A stretch of 64,000 nucleotides of DNA, taken from the NCBI GenBank assembly GCA_038133845.1, contig JAYPUA010000004.1, positions 62,001 through 126,000 on the forward strand, in the 5' to 3' direction. Shown in pieces: positions 7,401-14,774 of this stretch; position 1 is the stretch's first letter, and the number at the start of each line of letters is the position of its first letter. Source of the stretch: JAYPUA01 sp038133845 (GTDB taxonomy: Bacteria > SAR324 > NAC60-12). The position numbers and the translations under genes are program-made. The notes beneath the pieces were generated by a model, which worked only from the letters and a program-made list of their open reading frames with translations, did not search any database and was not told the origin of the DNA.

Positions 7401-10151
7401 ATGAGCACCTCCCCAAACGAAACCCCGATGATGCGTCAGTTTCTTGACGCAAAACGTGAGCATCCGGACAAGATCCTGTTCTTTCGGATGGGAGACTTCT
7501 ACGAAATGTTTGGAGAGGACGCCGTGGTCGGAGCGCGGGTGCTGCAGATTGCCCTGACCTCGCGTGACAAGAAGAAGGAGGAGGCGCTACCGATGTGTGG
7601 GGTGCCGGTGCGTGCTTACGAGCAGTACCTGAACAAGCTCACGGCAGCCGGGTTCAAGGTCGCCATCTGTGAGCAGACTGAAGATCCGGCGCAGGCCAAG
7701 GGGCTCGTCCGGCGGGAGGTAGTGCGGATCGTCACCCCCGGAACCACCGTCTCCCCTCAACTCATCGACCCCGATCGCAACAACTACCTGCTCGCGCTGA
7801 TGGGCGACCTGAAAGCCCGGAGGCTTGGGGTCAGCTTTGTCGATGTCTCCACCGGAGAATTTGAGCTGTGCGAGTTTGCGATGGACGAACTGACGCGCCT
7901 CTACGACTTTCTGCTGCAACTCGACCCGCAGGAAGTGCTGCTTCCGGAGAGCCGCTCTGCGGCAGAGTCGGATTTTCTGGAATCGCTGACCCGCCGGCTC
8001 GCCCAGTTGTTTGACTCCGGAGGTCCGACCGAAGAGGAGCGTCCCCAATCGGCAGCCCCCAGTCGGTTCCAGTTTGTGGACCAGTACCACTTTGACGAAC
8101 AGTCCGCCCGCAAGCGGCTGCAGGGGCACTTCCGGACCGTAAATCTGGCGGGGTTCGGCGTCGAGGAGTTGGGGCTGGGAGTTCGGGCTGCTGGGGCGGT
8201 GTTTCAGTACTTGAGCGACACGCAACGGTGCGACCTCAGCCACCTGACCTCGTTGCGCCGGCACTCCGTTGAGCAGACGATGCTGTTGGACGAGACGACC
8301 ATCCGGAACCTGGAGCTCTTTGAGGCACAGTCTGGGCTGAAGCGGCACACGCTGTTTCACGTGCTCGACCAGACGGTCACGCCGATGGGGGCTCGGCTGC
8401 TGCGGCAGTGGCTGCGGCGGCCGCTCTTGCACGTGGCAACCATTGAGGAGCGCCACGATGCCGTGGCGGAGTTCTCTGCACAGTTTCTGCTGCGCGAGGA
8501 GTTGCGAAACCAGCTCAAGTCGATTCAGGACCTGCCCCGTCTTATCGGGCGGATCAACCTCCCGGTTGTTGGCATCGCGGACCTTGTCGGACTCCGCGAG
8601 TCGCTTGAGCCGCTCCAGCAGCTGCCCATCTTCTATCAGCGTCTGGAGGCTTCACGTCTGCAGACAATCGGCGCGGAGTTCGACCCGCTCTCGGACGTGC
8701 TGGAGCTGCTGCAGACCCAACTCATGGAGCACCCCTCGCAGCGCCTCACGGAAGGGGGATACATCGCGGAGGGGGTCAGTACAGAGCTGGACGAACTGCG
8801 GGAGATCTCCCGAAACTCCAAGGAGTTTCTCAACCGGCTCCTGCAGCAAGAGCGCGATGTCACCGGGATCAGTTCTCTCAAGATCAGCTACAACAAGGTC
8901 TTCGGGTACTACCTGGAGGTCAGCAATGCTCACAAGGCCTCGGTCCCGGATCATTACATCCGCAAGCAGACGCTGGTCAATGCCGAGCGCTACATCACCC
9001 CGGAACTCAAGGAGTTCGAGGAGAAGATCCTCACTGCCGAGGAGCGCATCGGGGTGCTCGAGCAGGAGCTGTTCCGAGAGCTGAAGGCTCAGGTTGTGGA
9101 GCAGACGGCACGTGTTCAGCAGACGGCACAGGCCGTGGCCGAGACGGATGTTCTGGCGACGCTCGCCCACGTTGCCGAGCAAAACCGCTACGTGCGGCCA
9201 ACCCTCCAGCCGCTGGAGGCCCCTCGGCACCTGAGCCTGCGTGGATCACGACACCCTGTCATCGAGCAGATCCGCTTCGGTGAACCCTTTGTCCCCAACG
9301 ACATCGCACTGAATGAGTCGGAATGCCGGCTGATGCTGCTCACCGGACCAAACATGGCGGGAAAATCCACCTACATGCGTCAGGTAGCGCTGAACGTGCT
9401 GATGGCTCAGTGCGGAAGCTTCGTTGCTGCCGAGGAGGCATCGCTGACCCTGATGGACCGGATTTTCACCCGCGTGGGAGCTTCTGACAACCTCAGCCAG
9501 GGGCAGAGCACGTTTCTGGTGGAGATGAACGAGGCCGCCTCCATCCTGCACCACGCCTCGCGCAACAGCCTGGTCGTGCTGGACGAGATCGGGCGGGGAA
9601 CCAGCACCTTCGACGGGATCAGCCTGGCCTGGGCCATTGTGGAGCACTTGCATGACACCGGAGCCTTGACGCTCTGTGCGACGCACTACCACGAGTTGAC
9701 CGCCCTGGCGCAGGAACTGGCAGGCGTGGCCAACTTCAGCGTGCTCGTTGAGGAGCACGGAGAGGAGATCGTCTTTGTGCGCAAGATCGTTTCCGGAGAG
9801 GCAAACAAGAGCTATGGGGTGCAGGTGGCCCGACTCGCCGGGGTTCCGGCTTCCGTGGTGGAACGAGCCCTGCAAGTGATGCAGGATCTGGAATCCTCTT
9901 CCGTCGCTCACCGGCTTCCGGAAGTGTCACGCCCACCCCGCCCCCAGCCCGTGTCCTCCAAAGAACCGAAATCCGAGGTTCAGGAGTCACGAAACGGGTG
10001 GCTTCCGGAAGCGTCCCAGCTCTCCTTGTTCGCTGAAACGCCGGAGTGGGTGGAGCGACTTCAGACCCTGGATGTGGACCAGATCACGCCGCTTCAGGCA
10101 CTCAACACGCTGCACGAGTTGGTGCAGCAGGCAAAAACCCAACCCTTGTGA
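7401..10151 (+). CDS. mutS: DNA mismatch repair protein MutS
   Basis: This 916-residue ATPase recognises base mismatches and starts methyl-independent or methyl-directed repair with MutL. The mismatch-reading Phe-x-Glu motif is at residues 33-35 (GDFYEMF). The connector, lever and clamp domains follow, then the Walker A loop GPNMAGKST near residue 649, Walker B with VVLDEIGRGTSTFDG, and the ATHYHEL switch. The C-terminal part after residue 820 is Pro/Ser-rich and then ends in a short helical dimer/tetramer region. Length is slightly above the 850-880 usual for the family. The stop is five bases before coaD, so the two genes may be cotranscribed. Confidence 0.98.
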   Translation: MSTSPNETPMMRQFLDAKREHPDKILFFRMGDFYEMFGEDAVVGARVLQIALTSRDKKKEEALPMCGVPVRAYEQYLNKLTAAGFKVAICEQTEDPAQAKGLVRREVVRIVTPGTTVSPQLIDPDRNNYLLALMGDLKARRLGVSFVDVSTGEFELCEFAMDELTRLYDFLLQLDPQEVLLPESRSAAESDFLESLTRRLAQLFDSGGPTEEERPQSAAPSRFQFVDQYHFDEQSARKRLQGHFRTVNLAGFGVEELGLGVRAAGAVFQYLSDTQRCDLSHLTSLRRHSVEQTMLLDETTIRNLELFEAQSGLKRHTLFHVLDQTVTPMGARLLRQWLRRPLLHVATIEERHDAVAEFSAQFLLREELRNQLKSIQDLPRLIGRINLPVVGIADLVGLRESLEPLQQLPIFYQRLEASRLQTIGAEFDPLSDVLELLQTQLMEHPSQRLTEGGYIAEGVSTELDELREISRNSKEFLNRLLQQERDVTGISSLKISYNKVFGYYLEVSNAHKASVPDHYIRKQTLVNAERYITPELKEFEEKILTAEERIGVLEQELFRELKAQVVEQTARVQQTAQAVAETDVLATLAHVAEQNRYVRPTLQPLEAPRHLSLRGSRHPVIEQIRFGEPFVPNDIALNESECRLMLLTGPNMAGKSTYMRQVALNVLMAQCGSFVAAEEASLTLMDRIFTRVGASDNLSQGQSTFLVEMNEAASILHHASRNSLVVLDEIGRGTSTFDGISLAWAIVEHLHDTGALTLCATHYHELTALAQELAGVANFSVLVEEHGEEIVFVRKIVSGEANKSYGVQVARLAGVPASVVERALQVMQDLESSSVAHRLPEVSRPPRPQPVSSKEPKSEVQESRNGWLPEASQLSLFAETPEWVERLQTLDVDQITPLQALNTLHELVQQAKTQPL

Positions 10152-10155
10152 TGGC

Positions 10156-10662
10156 ATGTCCTCTCACATTGCTGTATACCCCATCAGTTCCAATCCTCCC
10201 ACATTCGGGCATGCGGACATCCTGACCCGTGCAGCCAACCACTTTGAGCAGGTTTACTGGGCTGCCGCGATCAACCCTGCCAAGTCATACATGTTCACGC
10301 AGGAGGAGCGCATGCGGATGATGCAGGAGTATGTGGACCATTTTCAGCTCACCAACGTCACGGTGGATGCCTACATCGGCGCCACCATTCGCTATGTTCA
10401 GAGCAAGGGCTCTCGGGTCATCGTCAAGGGGCTGCGCAGCACCGACGACTTCCATCCGGAGCAGCAGCAGGCCTTGGGCAACGCGATGCTGGCCCCGGAT
10501 GTGGAGACCTTCTGTCTCTTTGGACGGCCGGAGCGTTTCCAGATCAGCTCCTCGCTGGTTCGCGAGCTGGCGTTGCTTGGGGAAAGCATCGAGGCCTACG
10601 TGCTTCCCAGCGTGGCCCGCATGGTTGAAGACGCAGTACAACGATTTCAGGCACAGCAATGA
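10156..10662 (+). CDS. coaD: Pantetheine-phosphate adenylyltransferase
   Basis: This enzyme makes dephospho-CoA from 4'-phosphopantetheine and ATP. The 168-residue length fits CoaD. The nucleotidyltransferase T-x-G-H is present as TFGH, followed by the family segments AKSYMFTQEER, VKGLRSTDDF and ISSSLVRELA, which supply the phosphate-binding Lys and Arg and the C-terminal ATP loop. The opening strand reads YPISSNPPT where most CoaD have YPGSFDPIT, so this copy is divergent at the first loop. ATG 10156 is chosen because homology begins there. An upstream frame overlaps mutS. Confidence 0.85.
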   Translation: MSSHIAVYPISSNPPTFGHADILTRAANHFEQVYWAAAINPAKSYMFTQEERMRMMQEYVDHFQLTNVTVDAYIGATIRYVQSKGSRVIVKGLRSTDDFHPEQQQALGNAMLAPDVETFCLFGRPERFQISSSLVRELALLGESIEAYVLPSVARMVEDAVQRFQAQQ

Positions 10663-11420
10663 TCGTCTCTCTCTCGGCAATCGCTTCCCAGGACTCCGCT
10701 CTGCGCCAAAAGCGTGAGCAGTGGCTGATTGTTCTCTGGGGGCTGGTTCTGGCAATCAGCCTGCTGACGGCAGACTTTCAGGACCCGACCCTCTTTCATC
10801 CGGCTGCTCCGGTCGAAGGAATCTCCAACGGGCTGGGCGTAATTGGAGCGCTGCTTGGTGGAACTCTGCTGGAGTGGTTTGGAGCCTCGGCCTTGATGAT
10901 GGGCTGGCTGCTGTGGCGGCTTCCCTTCACCCCAAGGCTGCTGCTGGAAGATCGCCCCCGGAGTTCCTGGTTCAGTCGACTTCTGCATGCTCTGCTGGCC
11001 GCCAGCTCTCTCAGCCTGCTGCACGGACTCTTTGGCACCGGACGCTCCCTGGGCGTAAGCCTGTTCTGGCATGAAGGCTACCTGGGACAGGTCGGGCGTG
11101 CCTGGATTCTGGAGGCGGAGTGGCCGTGGCTGCACCTTGCGGGACTCGTCTCGGTTGCCCTGTGGAGCCTGATCCGGCTCACCCCCTGCTTTCAACTGAA
11201 CCTGCCTTGGGCTGCGTGGTTCGCCCATTGGAGCAACAAGGCCTCTGCCTGGTCTGCTGCAAGCTCAACTCCGCGTTCTCCGCTTTTCCAGACTGTCCCT
11301 CGACGGAGGGTGGTCTCTACCCAGGAAGGGGCTGCCGGAGCTGCGCAGATGCTCAGCAGCTATGCGGCCGCTCCCCTTCCTCAATCCCTTTCTTCATCAA
11401 GCCATGAAACTCACGATTGA
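10659..11420 (+). CDS. FtsK-type N-terminal membrane-domain protein without motor domain
   Basis: This 253-residue membrane protein resembles the four-helix N-terminal domain of FtsK/SpoIIIE DNA translocases. It has a basic start, a first span near residue 22 followed by an LLTADFQDPTLF segment, then NGLGVIGALLGGTLLEWFG like the N-GPVGA-LADLL-FG pattern of FtsK. Two more spans precede a low-complexity Ser/Ala-rich tail. The linker, the RecA-like motor and the gamma domain are absent, because the frame ends and the next gene overlaps it by 17 bases. The ATG overlaps the coaD stop (ATGA). Assignment rests on pattern similarity, and the function of a motor-less copy is unknown. Confidence 0.65.
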   Translation: MIVSLSAIASQDSALRQKREQWLIVLWGLVLAISLLTADFQDPTLFHPAAPVEGISNGLGVIGALLGGTLLEWFGASALMMGWLLWRLPFTPRLLLEDRPRSSWFSRLLHALLAASSLSLLHGLFGTGRSLGVSLFWHEGYLGQVGRAWILEAEWPWLHLAGLVSVALWSLIRLTPCFQLNLPWAAWFAHWSNKASAWSAASSTPRSPLFQTVPRRRVVSTQEGAAGAAQMLSSYAAAPLPQSLSSSSHETHD

Positions 11421-11622
11421 ATACTGCACGATGTGAAGCTACCTGCCCCGTGCGACCAGTTTGGCCGCAGAGATCCAGCAGGAACTTGGCGTGGAAACCC
11501 AGCTGATCCCCAGCGACAGAGGTGCGTTTGAGGTCAAGAACGAGGGGACGCTGGTGTTTTCAAAACATCAGCAAGGAAGATTCCCGGAGCCGGGAGAAGT
11601 GGTGAGGCTGCTTCGGAAGTGA
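11404..11622 (+). CDS. selW: SelW/Rdx-family selenoprotein (in-frame UGA decoded as selenocysteine)
   Basis: The frame reads through a UGA at 11434-11436 and gives a 72-residue protein whose whole length matches the Rdx (SelT/SelW/SelH) thioredoxin-like redox family. It opens with MKLTIEYCTMU, so Cys8 and Sec11 form the C-x-x-U active site. The segments SYLPRATSLAAEI, QLIPSDRGAFEV and FSKHQQGRFPEPGE follow the family pattern on the far side of the UGA. A SECIS-like hairpin lies 16-32 nt after the UGA. selB and tRNA-Sec are in the same window. The start overlaps the preceding membrane-protein gene by 17 bases. Ordinary gene callers would miss this gene or cut it to 10 codons. Confidence 0.93.
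11452..11468 (+). promoter_or_regulatory. Bacterial SECIS-like hairpin
   Basis: GCG-A-CCA (11452-11458) pairs with TGG-C-CGC (11462-11468), with one A-C mismatch and a 3-nt apical loop GTT. The loop G is 23 nt after the UGA. Bacterial SECIS elements lie just downstream of the UGA and carry a G among the first loop bases to bind SelB. Both conditions hold. Confidence 0.7.
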
Positions 11623-11634
11623 ACTCGGTGAACT

Positions 11635-11654
11635 CAAGGGGCTTGCGCCCCTTG
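11635..11654. terminator. Hairpin between convergent selW and rpsU, no U-tract
   Basis: A perfect 8-bp stem, CAAGGGGC with GCCCCTTG, and a TTGC loop lie between two convergent genes and could end transcripts from both sides. Neither side has a T-run, so this is not a classic intrinsic terminator. Confidence 0.5.
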
Positions 11655-11665
11655 CAATCCCATGC

Positions 11666-11884
11666 TTAGAAGTCGGCTTTGAGCGCGGCGCGGATTTCGC
11701 GCTTGATGTCCTTGTTGCGCTGCTTCTCTGCGTTCTCGCGCTTGAGTCGCTTGGCGACGGAAGGCTTGACGTAGAACTTGCGCTTCTTGATCTCCTTGAA
11801 CAGCCCCTCACGGATCAGGGTGCGCTTGAGTTGCATCATCGACTTGGACAGGTTGCCATCTCGGACTTCAATGGTGATTGCCAT
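11666..11884 (-). CDS. rpsU: 30S ribosomal protein S21
   Basis: This is a small, highly basic subunit protein of 72 residues, the expected length for S21. It starts MAITIEVRDGN, and the conserved stretch LIREGLFKEIKKRKFYVKPS is followed by a Lys/Arg/Glu-rich helix. The start is the ATG at 11884. Longer in-frame starts exist but lie in promoter sequence. In this genome rpsU stands alone with its own strong promoter rather than in the dnaG-rpoD operon familiar from E. coli. Confidence 0.97.
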   Translation of the reverse strand: MAITIEVRDGNLSKSMMQLKRTLIREGLFKEIKKRKFYVKPSVAKRLKRENAEKQRNKDIKREIRAALKADF

Positions 11885-11940
11885 GAAACTTCTTGCTGGG
11901 ATTGGTTGAGAAATCTGACAGACAGAAACTGAAACAGAAC

Positions 11941-11969
11941 AAAATAAAATTTCTCTCGAAGAGATACAA
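11941..11969 (-). promoter_or_regulatory. rpsU promoter
   Basis: On the minus strand TTGTAT (11969-11964), a 17-nt spacer and TATTTT (11946-11941) lie in an AT-rich island 56 bp upstream of the rpsU ATG. The local AT content contrasts with the GC-rich surroundings. Confidence 0.55.
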
Positions 11970-12037
11970 GCAAAAAACGTTGATTTGGGCGAACACGCAA
12001 GCCGGCCCCGACAACCTTGGATGAAAAGGATCGTGGA

Positions 12038-12520
12038 ATGACCTTTACGACAGCAGACCTGTACGACCAGCACGAAGAGACCCTGCGGGTGGTTGCCCCG
12101 GGATTTCGCAGCTATGGAGGGCACTCCCGAGTCGCCGGAGCGGTCAAGACGCTCCGGGTCTTCGAGGATAACTCGCTGGTTCGCAAGCTGTTGGAGCAGC
12201 CTGGAGGAGGGCGGGTGCTTGTGGTAGACGGAGGTCGCTCCATGCGCTGTGCGCTCCTGGGGGACAACCTGGCGCGCCTGGGGGTGGAGAACGGCTGGAT
12301 CGGAGTGGTGGTCCAAGGCTGCATCCGGGATTCTGCAGAGATCCGCTCCATGCCATTGGGAGTCTGGGCGCTGGGTACGAACCCGCGCAAGAGCATCAAG
12401 CGAGGACGGGGCGAGGTGGAGGTGGAGATTGAGCTGGGAGGGGTGGCTCTTCGTCCCGGAGACTGGCTCTATGCCGATGAAGACGGGATCGTGATTGCGG
12501 AGGGCCCACTTCCGGAGTGA
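12038..12520 (+). CDS. rraA: RraA-family protein (RNase E regulator / oxaloacetate decarboxylase-HMG aldolase fold)
   Basis: The protein has 160 residues, almost the same as E. coli RraA, and aligns from the first residues (TADLYDQH) to the end. Signature parts are GGHSRVAGAVKTLRVFEDN, GRVLVVDGG, and the C-terminal PGDWLYADEDGIVI with the family Asp cluster. RraA inhibits RNase E in E. coli. Close relatives are class II aldolases acting on 4-hydroxy-4-methyl-2-oxoglutarate, and the sequence alone does not exclude such activity. ATG 12038 is chosen over an earlier one because AAGGA precedes it and homology begins there. It converges with the LppC-like gene. Confidence 0.9.
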   Translation: MTFTTADLYDQHEETLRVVAPGFRSYGGHSRVAGAVKTLRVFEDNSLVRKLLEQPGGGRVLVVDGGRSMRCALLGDNLARLGVENGWIGVVVQGCIRDSAEIRSMPLGVWALGTNPRKSIKRGRGEVEVEIELGGVALRPGDWLYADEDGIVIAEGPLPE

Positions 12521-12526
12521 GCCCCG

Positions 12527-14656
12527 TCACGGCAGTGCAACAAAGCGCCCCCGGCGGATCGTCAGCAGCTGCATCTCGCGCTGAATCTCTCCACTCTCAT
12601 CAAAGCTCAGGCGTCCTGTTGCCCCTTCGAACGCCGGGAGGTCCAGCAGCGCCTGCCGCAACTCTCGGTGGCTGTGATTGCGTGGATCCCGGAGCAGGTG
12701 CTTGAGCAACTCCAGCGTGTCGTATGCGTAGGCGACGTAGCTGGAGGGGGCCTGATAGCTCGGGGCCTCGGCAAACATCTGCTCATAGGCATCCACAAAC
12801 CGGCGCACTTCCGGACGCTCGCTCTGTGGGAAGAAGCTGTTCACGGTGACCAGCCGGCGCAGGCGTTCGTTGCCCTGAGCAAACAGCAGGGCCGGGTTGC
12901 TCCACCCGGAATCTCCCAGAAACAGAGTGTCCTCCAGCTGATAGACCGAAACGTAGGGCAGCATCACCTTCAGGTCGGAGATGCCCTGGCTTCCTGCTGC
13001 GACAAACACCGCGTCGAAGTTGCGGGTCGGTTCCCGCTTGTCCTTGAGTTCCTCCAGATTTTTCTCATCCTGAGCGGTGGTCTCCTTGCGGATCCCGGTG
13101 ATGGTCTCAAACTCACGCAGGTAGCTCGCCTGCTGTGAGCCGTACTGTTCCACCGCGACCACTTCCACTCCCAGGCGTTGTGCCTCCTCCAGAAACAGCT
13201 CGATCTTCTCCTGCCCCTCCCGCTTTCCGGAGTAGAGCACAGCGACCCGCTGCACCTGATGGTAGTCTCGGGCGAAGAGAAGCAGGTCGTGCAGCTCCTG
13301 CTTCCAGCTCAAGTTGTTCCGGAAGGTGAATTCACCCAATTCGGCGATGCTGGAGGTCAGCGAGAGCGAGATCAGCGGGACCTTCCAGATCTCGGCCTCG
13401 GCAGCGGCAGCTTCTGAGGTCCTGCGGGTGAGCGGGCCGATGATCGCCATCACGTGTTCCTGCTCCACCAACTCCCGCACCGCCTCCCGGGTCTTTTCCG
13501 GACTGAGCTGAGAGTCGCGAATGACCAGCTCCCACTGCGGTTCCTGAGGCAGGAGTGCGATCTCAGGGTCTGTTTCCGGAGGAGACTCATCAGGGCTGGC
13601 TGGCACCTGTGGAGGTTGATGCAGCGCGAGCCGCAGGCCGTGCAGCGTCTGCTGCGTCAGGCGCGAGACCAGGGCGCTGTTGCTGCTCATCGGCAAGATC
13701 ACTCCGATCCGGTAGGGCTGCACCTGCTGAGCCGCCTGGACTCGCTGTTGCAGGAAAAGCAAGGACTCCGTGAGCCCCTCCAACCCTACGCCCTGCATGC
13801 GAGGCAGCAACTGTGCGATCAGTCCGGAAGCCCGCTCATACTCTCCTTGGCGCATCAGCAGCCGGACGTAGATGCTCGGCAGGCTGCGCCGAAGCATCGG
13901 GAACTCCGGATGGAGGTCCACCAGACGATTGAGTTCTCGTGTGGAGGGCAACTCCTCCATCTCGGAGAGAACCTCCTGAAGTTTCTTCGATGGATCCGGA
14001 TATCGAGCATCCTGCAGAGCGTGCAGGTCCAGATTCAAGGCATCGAAGAGGCGTCCGGAAGCCCGCGCCTGCGCGGAGAGCATCTCCAGGAAGGTGATCC
14101 GGAACTTGCCTTCCAGCTCCGTGAGCACTCTCTCCTGCAAAGGCAGGATGGACTGAATCGGGAGGTCTTGCTCGAAGCGCGCCCGAGCCATCAGCCAGTA
14201 GACCGAAGGGGCGCTGGGATGGTTCGGATACCAGCCGAGAAACCGGCGGGCGGCCTGCTCGGCTTCCGGGAAGTTGCCCCGGAGCAGCTCAATCTGGCTG
14301 GTGAGCGCCAGAGCTTCCGCCTGCTCCAGCTGAGAGCTCACTTCACCCAAAACCGTCCGGGCCGCCTCCGGATCGGTGGAGGCCACACCCAGCACCTCCT
14401 GCGCCAGCGTGGGACGCGAGAGGAACTGCTCTTCCAGGCGGCTGCTGAGCCGCGAATTGTCGAGCGGGCGCGAGGGCAACTGCAGGACCAGTTGATGCTC
14501 CTCGGCCTCCGGAAGCTGGCGTTTCCACCACTCCGGATCCTGAAGCACGCTCTGTCCCCAGGCACTCCCGCACAGCAACAGGAGCCCTGCGAGCAGGGCC
14601 CCCCGGAGCTGATTTGGCCTAGAGCAGAAAGTAGAGCCCGAGGACCAGGACCACAT
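12527..14656 (-). CDS. LppC/LpoA-like periplasmic protein: helical repeats plus periplasmic-binding fold
   Basis: This exported protein of about 709 residues has two parts. The first half is rich in helical, TPR-like repeats. The second half begins near PYRIGVILPMSSNSALVS and has the periplasmic-binding fold of branched-chain amino-acid receptors, with MAIIGPLTRRTSEAAAAEA and VPLISLS. This layout is that of LpoA, which activates a penicillin-binding protein, although LpoA is a lipoprotein. The signal region (ALLAGLLLLCGSAWG) has Cys but a poor lipobox, so secretion by signal peptidase I is more likely. ATG 14656 gives a proper signal peptide. The frame is open back to 14761. Confidence 0.8.
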   Translation of the reverse strand: MWSWSSGSTFCSRPNQLRGALLAGLLLLCGSAWGQSVLQDPEWWKRQLPEAEEHQLVLQLPSRPLDNSRLSSRLEEQFLSRPTLAQEVLGVASTDPEAARTVLGEVSSQLEQAEALALTSQIELLRGNFPEAEQAARRFLGWYPNHPSAPSVYWLMARARFEQDLPIQSILPLQERVLTELEGKFRITFLEMLSAQARASGRLFDALNLDLHALQDARYPDPSKKLQEVLSEMEELPSTRELNRLVDLHPEFPMLRRSLPSIYVRLLMRQGEYERASGLIAQLLPRMQGVGLEGLTESLLFLQQRVQAAQQVQPYRIGVILPMSSNSALVSRLTQQTLHGLRLALHQPPQVPASPDESPPETDPEIALLPQEPQWELVIRDSQLSPEKTREAVRELVEQEHVMAIIGPLTRRTSEAAAAEAEIWKVPLISLSLTSSIAELGEFTFRNNLSWKQELHDLLLFARDYHQVQRVAVLYSGKREGQEKIELFLEEAQRLGVEVVAVEQYGSQQASYLREFETITGIRKETTAQDEKNLEELKDKREPTRNFDAVFVAAGSQGISDLKVMLPYVSVYQLEDTLFLGDSGWSNPALLFAQGNERLRRLVTVNSFFPQSERPEVRRFVDAYEQMFAEAPSYQAPSSYVAYAYDTLELLKHLLRDPRNHSHRELRQALLDLPAFEGATGRLSFDESGEIQREMQLLTIRRGRFVALP

Positions 14657-14774
14657 CCGAAGCCAGCATGACCCGGTTGACGGTTTGCTTCCCGGTTTCA
14701 GAGAGGACATCATAGTTGCGTTTGAAGAAGGTCTTGAGGACAAATCGGGACTGAGGGGCAAGAAAGTTCATCAT
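14619..14774 (-). CDS. Small hypothetical membrane protein, 51 residues
   Basis: The ATG at 14774 overlaps the selB stop (ATGA) and a second ATG follows at once. The frame encodes 51 residues: a basic first half (SRFVLKTFFKRNYDVL) and a hydrophobic C-terminal segment (VMLASDVVLVLGLYFLL) that could span the membrane. Its end overlaps the start of the LppC-like gene by 38 bases, so it would bridge the two in one transcript. I recognise no family. Support comes from its position, coupling and codon quality, so it remains tentative. Confidence 0.5.
   Translation of the reverse strand: MMNFLAPQSRFVLKTFFKRNYDVLSETGKQTVNRVMLASDVVLVLGLYFLL

Noticed and set aside
11404..11436. Ten-codon ORF ending at TGA, or a pseudogene with a nonsense mutation
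   Set aside because: Family similarity continues straight through the UGA, a SECIS-like hairpin is in place, and selB and tRNA-Sec are nearby, so recoding is the better reading.
11885..12316. N-terminal extension of rpsU to 216 residues
   Set aside because: The extension lies in promoter sequence and overlaps rraA. S21 proteins are about 70 residues long.
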